A stretch of 13,757 nt of DNA from an uncultured Oscillospiraceae bacterium. GTDB taxonomy: Bacteria > Bacillota_A > Clostridia > Oscillospirales > Oscillospiraceae. The position numbers and the translations under genes were made by a program. Each line of letters starts with the position of its first letter. Positions within the stretch are counted from its first letter, which is position 1. Under the pieces are notes generated by a model. That model was not told the origin of the DNA, ran no database searches, and saw only the letters and a program-made list of their open reading frames with translations. Below, one piece after another: positions 7,083-13,064 of the stretch. The stretch covers positions 1 to 13,757 of the forward strand of contig CALWWO010000083.1 of the NCBI GenBank assembly GCA_944385265.1, read 5' to 3'.

Positions 7083-7235
7083 CCGCGCCGTGGCGGCGCG
7101 GTAAACCCGCCCACATGGTGGGTGAAAAAATGTTTTTTCACGGGCATGTACCGGGAAAAAACTCTTCTCGCGCGGAAGTGTGCCTGAAAGGCGCGCGCAC
7201 CGGGCGCTGTCGCTCCGAAAATATATTTTCGGAGC
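7083..7235 (+). repeat. Hairpins and palindromes between the foldback element and uvrA
   Basis: In order: CCGCGCC-GTGGC-GGCGCGG (7083-7101); ACCCGCC-CACAT-GGTGGGT (7105-7123, one G-U pair); TGAAAAAA-TG-TTTTTTCA (7123-7140); and a perfect 24-bp palindrome at 7212-7235 with half-site GCTCCGAAAATA. The stretch 7141-7211 holds only weak pairing, such as TGCC with GGCG around 7180. No open frame with a ribosome binding site is present. The first stem is shared with 6623-6639 and 10738-10754. Confidence 0.65.
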
Positions 7236-7246
7236 TCCGCAAAGAT

Positions 7247-7280
7247 AAAAACGCAAACCGAACGAAGTGTTTGCGTTTTT
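7247..7280 (+). terminator. Terminator-like stem immediately before uvrA
   Basis: AAAAACGCAAAC (7247-7258) pairs perfectly with GTTTGCGTTTTT (7269-7280) around a 10-base loop. The A-tract and T-tract make it look like a bidirectional intrinsic terminator. It ends 19 nt before the uvrA ATG and 5 nt before the ribosome binding site. It may stop transcripts arising in the repeats, act as an attenuator, or insulate uvrA from the left. Confidence 0.6.
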
Positions 7281-7299
7281 AAGATAAAGGAGAATCATT

Positions 7300-10128
7300 A
7301 TGCACGACAACATCCACATCAAGGGAGCGAGAGTCAACAACCTCAAAAATATAGAGCTTACGATACCGCGCGACAAGCTCGTCGTGTTTACGGGACTTTC
7401 CGGCAGCGGCAAATCGTCTCTCGCCTTTGATACAATCTATGCCGAAGGACAGCGGAGATATGTCGAGTCGCTGTCCTCATACGCGCGGCAGTTTCTCGGT
7501 CAGATGGAAAAGCCGGACGTAGACTACATTGACGGGCTCTCTCCCGCTATCTCGATAGACCAGAAGACGACGAGCAAAAACCCGCGCTCTACCGTCGGCA
7601 CTGTGACGGAGATATACGATTACCTGCGGCTTTTGTGGGCGCGGATAGGCATACCGCACTGCCCGCACTGCGGCAGGGAGATACGCCAGCAGACTATAGA
7701 TCAGATAACCGATCAGGTCATGGCGCTTCCCGAGGGGACGAGGATACAGGTGCTCGCTCCGGTCATTCGCGGCAGAAAGGGCGAGCACGCCAAAATCTTC
7801 GAGGACGCCAAAAAATCCGGCTATGTGCGCGCGCGCGTCGATGGGATAACGTACGACCTGTCGGAGGAGATAAAGCTCGACAAAAATAAAAAGCACAATA
7901 TCGAGATCGTCGTGGACCGTCTCGTCATACGCGAAAATATCGCTCACAGGCTCACCGACTCGATAGAGACGGCGTCCGCTCTCGCCGGTGGGATAATAAT
8001 CATAGATATCGTCGGCGAGGACAGAGAACTCAAATTCTCGCAGAATTACGCGTGTGAGGATTGCGGTTTTTCGATGGAAGAGCTCTCTCCGCGCATGTTC
8101 TCATTCAACGCGCCCTACGGCGCGTGCCCGACATGTACGGGGCTTGGTATGCAGCTTCGTGTCGACCCCGACGTGATAATCCCGAACAGAAGCCTTTCGA
8201 TAGTTGAGGGCGCGATATCCGCGTCCGGCTGGGGAAACATAAAAAACGACAGTATCGCCAAGATGTACTATGAGGCGCTTGCGAAAAAATACAATTTCAA
8301 GCTGAACACGCCGATAAAAGATCTCCCGCCTAAGGTCGTGGACGCCATCCTTTTCGGCACGAACGGCGAGCCGCTCACCCTTAAATACGAGGGCAACGGC
8401 GGACGGGCAAGCACAATGTCGCGCCCGTTCGAGGGGATAGTCAACAATCTGGAGCGCCGGTATAAGGAGACGCAGAGCATCGGTATGCGGTGGGAGCTTG
8501 AGCAGTACATGACGGAGCATGAGTGCCCCGACTGCCATGGAAGAAGGCTCAAGGACGAGATACTGTCCGTCACCGTCGGCGGGATAAACATTATGCAGTT
8601 TTGCGACATGCCGATAACGGGCGAGCTCGACTTTATAAACTCGCTCTCCCTCACCGAGACGGAGCAGATGATCGGCGCGAACATCATAAAAGAGATAAAA
8701 ACGCGCCTTGGCTTTCTCAAAAACGTGGGGCTTTCATACCTCACGCTGTCGCGTGCAGCCGGCACGCTGTCCGGCGGAGAGGCGCAGAGGATAAGGCTTG
8801 CCACGCAGATAGGCTCGTCTCTCATGGGAGTCCTTTATATACTGGACGAGCCGTCGATCGGTCTTCACCAGCGCGACAACAGAAAGCTGCTCAATGCGCT
8901 GCTCGCCCTGCGCGACCTGGGAAATACGCTAATAGTCGTCGAGCACGACGAGGAAACCATGCTCTCCGCCGACTACATCGTCGATATCGGTCCGGGCGCG
9001 GGGGTGCACGGCGGCGAAGTCGTGTACGCAGGTCCGGCTGCCGGTATACTCGACTGTAAAGAGTCTATAACAGGGCAGTATTTGAGCGGGCACAAAAAAA
9101 TCCCCGTGCCGGAGAAGAGAAGAGACGGCAACGGCAAGACGCTCACTATATACGGCGCAGCGGAGAACAATTTAAAAGACGTAAGCGTGACGATACCGCT
9201 CGGCAAATTCATATGCGTCACCGGCGTTTCGGGTAGCGGCAAATCGTCGCTCGTGAACGAGGTGCTGTATAAGGCGCTGGCAGCCGAGCTTAACCGTGCA
9301 AAGATACACGCCGGAAGATACGACCATATGGAGGGGATAGAAAACCTCGACAAGGTGATTTGCATAGACCAGTCGCCTATAGGACGCACGCCGCGCTCAA
9401 ACCCCGCGACGTACACCGGCGTTTTCAGCGATATAAGGGAGCTTTTCGCCTCTACGCCCGACGCGAAATCGCACGGATATACGGCGAGCCGGTTTTCGTT
9501 CAATGTCCGCGGCGGAAGGTGCGAGGCGTGCTCCGGAGACGGGCTTTTGAAAATCGAGATGCACTTTCTGCCGGATATTTACGTCCCGTGCGAGGTGTGC
9601 AAGGGGCACCGCTATAACCGCGAAACACTTGAGGTAAAATATAAGGGCAAGAATATTTATGACGTACTTGAAATGACGGTAGCCGAGGCGGCAGAGTTTT
9701 TTGAAAATCATCCGAAAATTATCCAGAAGCTGAACACGCTTCTCGACGTGGGGCTCGGCTATATAAAGCTGGGGCAGAACTCGACGACGCTCTCCGGCGG
9801 AGAGGCGCAGAGAGTAAAACTTGCGACAGAGCTGTCAAAACGCAGCACCGGCAACACGCTGTATGTCCTCGACGAGCCGACGACAGGACTGCACACAGCC
9901 GACGTACACAAGCTAATCGACGTACTGAATCGTCTGACCGACGCAGGCAACACCGTGCTTGTGATAGAGCATAACCTCGATGTGATAAAGACAGCCGACC
10001 ATATCATCGACTTGGGACCTGAGGGCGGCGACGGCGGCGGCGAAATATTGTTCGAGGGCACGCCGGAGGAATGCGCCGCATGCAAAAAGAGCTTTACAGG
10101 ACAGTTTTTGGCGAAAATACTGTCGTAA
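7300..10128 (+). CDS. uvrA: UvrABC excinuclease ATPase subunit UvrA
   Basis: 942 aa, normal for UvrA, the dimeric ATPase that finds bulky DNA lesions and loads UvrB in nucleotide excision repair. Both ABC modules are complete: Walker [10 protein letters not shown] at 32-40 and GVSGSGKSS at 642-650; signatures LSGGEAQR at 490-497 and 831-838; Walker B runs [12 protein letters not shown] and [12 protein letters not shown]. Zinc cysteines are present: C252/C255 with C276/C279, and C741/C744 with C764/C767 around the lesion-sensing insertion; an extra CPHC is at 121-124. AAAGGAG seven bases before the ATG fixes the start. It stands alone: uvrB and uvrC are not in the window and both flanks are repeat-rich. 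No LexA box was found. The nearest clear promoter is 740 nt upstream. Confidence 0.99.
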   Translation: MHDNIHIKGARVNNLKNIELTIPRDKLVVFTGLSGSGKSSLAFDTIYAEGQRRYVESLSSYARQFLGQMEKPDVDYIDGLSPAISIDQKTTSKNPRSTVGTVTEIYDYLRLLWARIGIPHCPHCGREIRQQTIDQITDQVMALPEGTRIQVLAPVIRGRKGEHAKIFEDAKKSGYVRARVDGITYDLSEEIKLDKNKKHNIEIVVDRLVIRENIAHRLTDSIETASALAGGIIIIDIVGEDRELKFSQNYACEDCGFSMEELSPRMFSFNAPYGACPTCTGLGMQLRVDPDVIIPNRSLSIVEGAISASGWGNIKNDSIAKMYYEALAKKYNFKLNTPIKDLPPKVVDAILFGTNGEPLTLKYEGNGGRASTMSRPFEGIVNNLERRYKETQSIGMRWELEQYMTEHECPDCHGRRLKDEILSVTVGGINIMQFCDMPITGELDFINSLSLTETEQMIGANIIKEIKTRLGFLKNVGLSYLTLSRAAGTLSGGEAQRIRLATQIGSSLMGVLYILDEPSIGLHQRDNRKLLNALLALRDLGNTLIVVEHDEETMLSADYIVDIGPGAGVHGGEVVYAGPAAGILDCKESITGQYLSGHKKIPVPEKRRDGNGKTLTIYGAAENNLKDVSVTIPLGKFICVTGVSGSGKSSLVNEVLYKALAAELNRAKIHAGRYDHMEGIENLDKVICIDQSPIGRTPRSNPATYTGVFSDIRELFASTPDAKSHGYTASRFSFNVRGGRCEACSGDGLLKIEMHFLPDIYVPCEVCKGHRYNRETLEVKYKGKNIYDVLEMTVAEAAEFFENHPKIIQKLNTLLDVGLGYIKLGQNSTTLSGGEAQRVKLATELSKRSTGNTLYVLDEPTTGLHTADVHKLIDVLNRLTDAGNTVLVIEHNLDVIKTADHIIDLGPEGGDGGGEILFEGTPEECAACKKSFTGQFLAKILS

Positions 10129-10132
10129 ATAC

Positions 10133-10372
10133 GCGCTCGAAGCGCATATATCGCCGAAAGGCGGCACCTTTTGCTCGAAAGAGCAAACCTTTTACACCCG
10201 CGTAAGCGGGCATGTTTGCCGCTGCCAAGCGGCATATTATCGCCGAGAGGCGATTCCTTCATCGTGCGAGAGCACGATACTTTTTGCCGCCGAAATACGG
10301 CGACCGTTTTGCCCGCAATGCGGGCGGGATTACCACGCCCACCGCGCGGGGATATGTTGCGCCAAGCGCAAC
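10133..10372 (+). repeat. Array of eleven short hairpins, period about 22 bp
   Basis: Hairpins start near 10133, 10152, 10170, 10197, 10217, 10239, 10261, 10288, 10311, 10333 and 10356. Stem sequences differ but nearly all are fully paired: GCGCT/AGCGC, CGCC/GGCG, TTTGCTC/GAGCAAA, CCCGC/GCGGG, TGCCGCT/AGCGGCA, ATCGCC/GGCGAT, ATCGTGC/GCACGAT, CGCCG/CGGCG, GCCCGC/GCGGGC, CCACGC/GCGCGG (one mismatch) and GTTGCGC/GCGCAAC. Five loops are GNRA on the plus strand (GAAA twice, GTAA, GAGA twice). Several spacers end in short T-runs such as CACCTTTT. The first hairpins may serve as weak terminators for uvrA. No repeat is identical to the next, so this is not CRISPR. Confidence 0.8.
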
Positions 10373-10378
10373 TCCTTT

Positions 10379-10731
10379 GTTACCATTTCTTTGGCATATT
10401 CCAAAGAAACGGTAACCCAAAGAAAGAATAGCAAAGGGGATTATGCCCCTTTGCAAACCCCAAAAAGCGCGCATCAACGTACGCATTGGCGAATCTGATT
10501 TGCTATTTCCCTATCAGTAACTTGACCGTGCCGTCCGTTCGATGAATGACGGTGGTAACCTGATAGCTTTTTAAAATCAATATGCCATTCTATCCCGCGG
10601 GGGACAGACTGTAATATCAGATGACGCATGCCTGCGTTCGGATAAAAATCGGGGGTATCAAGGGGGACGCCCCCTTGAAGCCCTTTTCTTTGGGTTACCG
10701 TTTCTTTTGGGCGAGCAAAAGAAATGGTAAC
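10379..10731. mobile_element. 353-bp element with hairpin-forming terminal inverted repeats
   Basis: The left end (10379-10426) and the reverse complement of the right end agree at 40 of 48 bases. Most differences are in the hairpin loops; the stem arms match at 30 of 32. Each end folds: GTTACCATTTCTTTGG with CCAAAGAAACGGTAAC (15 of 16 pairs), and GTTACCGTTTCTTTTG with CAAAAGAAATGGTAAC (all paired with one G-U). Inside are GCAAAGGGG/CCCCTTTGC (10431-10454), CTATCAG/CTGATAG (10511-10566), ACGCA/TGCGT (10623-10636) and TCAAGGGGG/CCCCCTTGA (10658-10678). No transposase and no clear target duplication were found. It is likely a non-autonomous mobile or repetitive element; its mobiliser is unknown. 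Confidence 0.65.
10442..10594 (-). repeat. Dispersed 150-bp repeat, copy B (inside the 353-bp element)
   Basis: Reverse complement of copy A at 6664-6816. The best block is 10474-10575. Its outer arms CTATCAG and CTGATAG pair, with ACCGT/ACGGT inside. In copy A the inner arms are kept while the outer arms are partly lost, suggesting copy A is the more decayed. The two copies flank uvrA as inverted repeats about 3.7 kb apart. Confidence 0.75.
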
Positions 10732-10737
10732 ATTCCC

Positions 10738-10824
10738 CCGCGCCATAGGCGCGGAAGGGTTTCGCTCTTCCGAGCGAGTTTTATCGCCTGCCGGCGATAA
10801 AAATTGTATCGCTTTTCAGCGATA
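10738..10824 (-). repeat. Array of four short hairpins before metG
   Basis: CCGCGCC-ATA-GGCGCGG (10738-10754), TCGCTC-TTCC-GAGCGA (10762-10777), TTTTATCGCC-TGCC-GGCGATAAAA (10779-10802) and TATCGCT-TTTC-AGCGATA (10807-10824). Spacing is again about 19-26 bp. Two loops read as GNRA on the minus strand (GGAA and GAAA), opposite to the array at 10133-10372. The last hairpin runs up to the metG -10 element and occupies its -35 position. Confidence 0.75.
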
Positions 10825-10826
10825 TG

Positions 10827-10835
10827 TGGTATACT
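10827..10835 (+). promoter_or_regulatory. Extended -10 promoter of metG
   Basis: TGG followed by TATACT (10830-10835) makes a good extended -10 box. No -35 box is found at 17 bp; TTGTAT (10804-10809) is 20 bp away. Predicted start near 10842, leader about 42 nt. The region where a -35 box would lie is the last repeat hairpin, so repeat insertion may have remodelled this promoter. Confidence 0.6.
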
Positions 10836-10883
10836 ATTATATATTGTAAAAATTTGCATATCATAAATTGGAGGATTACTGAC

Positions 10884-12485
10884 ATGTGTAAAAAGTGCGA
10901 AAAAACATTTTACATCACGACGCCGATATACTACCCGTCGGACAAGCTGCATATAGGGCATACGTACTGCACCGTAGCCGCCGATTCGATGGCGCGGTAT
11001 ATGCGCATGCGCGGGTCTGACGTGATGTTTTTAACCGGCACAGACGAGCACGGTCAGAAGATAGAGGAAAAGGCAAATGCCGCCGGCATCACGCCGCAGC
11101 AGTTTGTAGACAACATCGTAGCGGGACCGGGCGGCATACTCGACCTGTGGAAGCTTATGAACATATCGAACGACAGATTTATACGCACGACGGACGATTA
11201 TCATGTTGAGTCGATAAAAAAGATATTCAAAAAGATGTACGACAACGGCGACATCTATAAGGGCGCGTACAAGGGGCTTTACTGCACGCCGTGCGAGAGC
11301 TTCTGGACTGAGAGCCAGCTTGTGGACGGCAAATGCCCCGACTGCGGGCGCGACGTTAAATATGCCGAGGAGGAGGCGTATTTCTTCCGCCTCTCAAAAT
11401 ACGCAGACCGCGTCCAGGCGCTGCTTGAGACAGGCGATTTTCTCGAGCCGGTCTCGCGCGTGAACGAGATGATAAACAACTTCATAAAACCGGGACTTGA
11501 GGATCTGTGCGTGTCGAGGACAACGTTTACATGGGGCATCCCCGTCGATTTCGACCCGGGTCACGTCGTATACGTCTGGGTGGACGCACTCTCAAACTAC
11601 ATCACCGCGCTCGGTTACATGAACGAGAAGTACGACGATTTTGAAAAATACTGGCCGGCTGACGTCCACTTTGTCGGCAAGGAGATAGTGCGGTTCCACT
11701 CGATCATATGGCCGGCGATGCTCATGTCGCTGGGACTGCCGCTGCCGAAAAAGGTGTACGGGCACGGTTGGCTGCTGCTCGACGGCGGCAAAATGTCGAA
11801 ATCGAAGGGAAATGTCGTCGACCCCGTCATTTTGGCTGAGCGGTACGGCGTTGACGCGCTGCGCTTTTTCCTGATGCGCGAATTCCCGTTCGGGTCGGAC
11901 GGCATGTTCTCAAACGAGCTGCTCATCTCCCGTATAAACACAGACCTTGCAAACTCGCTCGGCAATCTCGTGTCGCGCACCGTCTCAATGGTTGAAAAAT
12001 ACTTCGGCGGCGTCCTGCCGGAGGAAAAGCAGGGCGGAGAGCACGACGACGAGCTTATCGCGGCCGCAGGCGCGCTACGCGGCGCTTATCAGGAGCAGAT
12101 GGATAAATACGCGTTCCAGAGCGCGATAGTCGAGGTATTTAAAGTCCTCGCGCGCGCAAACAAATATATCGACGAGACGGAGCCCTGGGTGCTGGCTAAG
12201 GACGAGAGCAAAAAACCGCGCCTTGCCATGGTGCTCTACAACCTGCTCGAGACGATACGCATCTGCACGATACTGCTCACGCCGTTTATCCCGGATTCGT
12301 GCGGGAAGATCTTTGAGCAGATCGGGGCTGAAGCCGATATCACGACGTGGGACTCGGCAGCGCAGTTCGGCAAAATGCTGCCGCGCGCCGCTGTCAAAAA
12401 GGGCGAGGCTATATTCCCGCGCATCGATATGGCAAAAGAGCTTGCAGAGCTTGAAAAAACGCATGGGAACGCCGGTAAAAACTGA
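10884..12485 (+). CDS. metG: Methionyl-tRNA synthetase, short form
   Basis: 533 aa. A class I synthetase that charges tRNA-Met and initiator tRNA with methionine. HIGH is at 23-26 and KMSKS at 303-307. The connective-peptide zinc site has four cysteines, C134/C137 and C151/C154, the single-knuckle MetG2 arrangement common in Bacillota. The anticodon-binding helical domain follows and the protein ends with ARIDMAKEL-like sequence (residues about 510-533). The C-terminal OB-fold tRNA-binding domain of B. subtilis MetRS (about 660 aa) is absent; the stop is followed directly by a terminator, so this is a natural end, not a frameshift. The frame is open 20 codons further upstream, but GGAGG nine bases before ATG 10884 and the family N-terminus decide the start. 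No T-box leader was recognised. Confidence 0.97.
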   Translation: MCKKCEKTFYITTPIYYPSDKLHIGHTYCTVAADSMARYMRMRGSDVMFLTGTDEHGQKIEEKANAAGITPQQFVDNIVAGPGGILDLWKLMNISNDRFIRTTDDYHVESIKKIFKKMYDNGDIYKGAYKGLYCTPCESFWTESQLVDGKCPDCGRDVKYAEEEAYFFRLSKYADRVQALLETGDFLEPVSRVNEMINNFIKPGLEDLCVSRTTFTWGIPVDFDPGHVVYVWVDALSNYITALGYMNEKYDDFEKYWPADVHFVGKEIVRFHSIIWPAMLMSLGLPLPKKVYGHGWLLLDGGKMSKSKGNVVDPVILAERYGVDALRFFLMREFPFGSDGMFSNELLISRINTDLANSLGNLVSRTVSMVEKYFGGVLPEEKQGGEHDDELIAAAGALRGAYQEQMDKYAFQSAIVEVFKVLARANKYIDETEPWVLAKDESKKPRLAMVLYNLLETIRICTILLTPFIPDSCGKIFEQIGAEADITTWDSAAQFGKMLPRAAVKKGEAIFPRIDMAKELAELEKTHGNAGKN

Positions 12486-12503
12486 TAATTTCGATGATTT
12501 TTG

Positions 12504-12538
12504 AAAAAGCGGGGACTTTAGCCGGTCCTCGCTTTTTT
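12504..12538 (+). terminator. Intrinsic terminator of metG
   Basis: AAAAAGCGGGGAC (12504-12516) pairs with GTCCTCGCTTTTT (12525-12537), 13 bp with one G-U pair and an 8-base loop, ending in a run of six Ts. It begins 18 nt after the metG stop codon, making metG monocistronic. Confidence 0.9.
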
Positions 12539-12621
12539 ATTACGCCGGCGTTCTATATATTGTGGATTTTATGCATGGGCAAGCAATATATCCCGCGCGT
12601 ATTTACATATAAATATAATAT

Positions 12622-12649
12622 TTGACAAAAGTTTACAATTTGATATAAT
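12622..12649 (+). promoter_or_regulatory. Consensus promoter of the orphan RNA unit
   Basis: Perfect TTGACA (12622-12627), 16-bp spacer, perfect TATAAT (12644-12649), in an AT-rich upstream context (12601-12620) that could act as an UP element. Predicted start at 12656-12657. By consensus this is the strongest promoter in the window. Confidence 0.9.
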
Positions 12650-12655
12650 GATCGT

Positions 12656-12809
12656 GCGACACATCTGAATATTTAAACCGTTACAGGTGCATTTTATACG
12701 GTAGGAAATGCATCCTCTGCTTTTTGCACCTGTATGGGTTATGAAAAGATGTGTCGCAGCATCCGAGGCTCTGCATTTTCTGTGCGCAGCTTCGGCTGCG
12801 CACTTTTTT
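12656..12809 (+). ncRNA. Candidate structured small RNA, class unknown
   Basis: About 154 nt, bounded by a consensus promoter and an intrinsic terminator, with no ribosome binding site or convincing frame. TGCGACACATCT (12655-12666) and AGATGTGTCGCA (12747-12758) form a perfect 12-bp closing stem that begins where transcription should start. After an internal loop (9 and 6 nt) come AACC/GGTT (12676-12679 with 12737-12740), a 2x2 loop, and a stem built on ACAGGTGCA/TGCACCTGT (12683-12691 with 12725-12733). A 33-nt apical loop follows. A rival hairpin, GGTGCATTT with AAATGCATC (12686-12694 and 12706-12714), excludes that stem. I do not recognise it as SRP RNA, tmRNA, RNase P or a known riboswitch; a divergent 6S-like RNA remains possible from the stem-bubble-stem layout. 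Confidence 0.7.
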
Positions 12810-12817
12810 GTTTTTTT
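12782..12817 (+). terminator. UUCG-capped terminator of the orphan RNA
   Basis: GTGCGCAGC (12782-12790), TTCG loop, GCTGCGCAC (12795-12803), then TTTTTT, a G and seven more Ts. A perfect 9-bp GC-rich stem with a stable UUCG tetraloop; very strong in the plus direction. Confidence 0.93.
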
Positions 12818-12929
12818 GGGGGGAGGGACGCCATAGCAAATGAAAAACCGCGCCGCCCGACCGCGTTTTGCGTATGCTTATACGCTTCGGCTTGGGCTTA
12901 TACAAGCCTGCAAAAACCATATCTTGTAG
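12818..12929. other. Spacer with two small hairpins between the RNA and the next promoter
   Basis: No gene was recognised. Two small stem-loops lie close together, GCGTAT-GCTT-ATACGC (12870-12885) and GGCTT-ATAC-AAGCC (12895-12908), resembling in size the mini-hairpins around uvrA. A G-rich run (12818-12827) follows the terminator. The minus-strand frame across this region also runs through the RNA unit and lacks a ribosome binding site. Confidence 0.4.
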
Positions 12930-12958
12930 TTGACGTTTTTGCGGACATGTAGTATGAT
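12930..12958 (+). promoter_or_regulatory. Promoter of the surface-protein gene
   Basis: TTGACG (12930-12935), 17-bp spacer, TATGAT (12953-12958). Predicted start near 12965, giving a leader of about 100 nt. One mismatch to consensus in each box. Confidence 0.75.
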
Positions 12959-12964
12959 ACATCT

Positions 12965-13064
12965 GTATAATTAGTTTACCCCCCACCCTCCCCGATTTTT
13001 GGGGGCGGCGGGCGGGACGCGAAAGACTACTCGCGGAAAATATTAATTTAGGGGGAATATTTCT
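12965..13064 (+). promoter_or_regulatory. Structured leader of the surface-protein gene
   Basis: A C-rich tract (12979-12993) faces G-rich tracts (13001-13016) across a short ATTTTT loop and can form a very GC-rich hairpin. A second stem, CGCGA/TCGCG (13018-13022 with 13031-13035), follows. AGGGGG lies nine bases before the ATG. No known riboswitch was recognised. The leader may control stability or translation. Confidence 0.45.

Noticed and set aside
7259..7273. LexA/SOS box before uvrA (CGAAC...GTTTG)
   Set aside because: Half-sites are five bases apart instead of the four of the Bacillota consensus, and they form the loop of the terminator-like stem.
10133..10372. CRISPR-like array
   Set aside because: Spacing is regular but units share no repeat sequence; only the self-complementarity is kept, and no cas gene is present.
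10259..10746. Minus-strand frames across the hairpin arrays and 353-bp element
   Set aside because: They consist of hairpin arms; comparison of the two repeat copies shows mainly amino-acid-changing differences and a stop in one copy.
10842..10883. T-box leader for metG
   Set aside because: The leader is only about 42 nt and has no T-box sequence or specifier stem.
12656..12809. SRP RNA, tmRNA or RNase P assignment
   Set aside because: The SRP GGAAG-type apical motif, the tmRNA tRNA-like ends and tag frame, and the RNase P conserved core were not found.
12681..12986. Minus-strand 101-codon frame over the RNA unit
   Set aside because: It crosses a strong terminator and promoter, has no ribosome binding site, and resembles no family.
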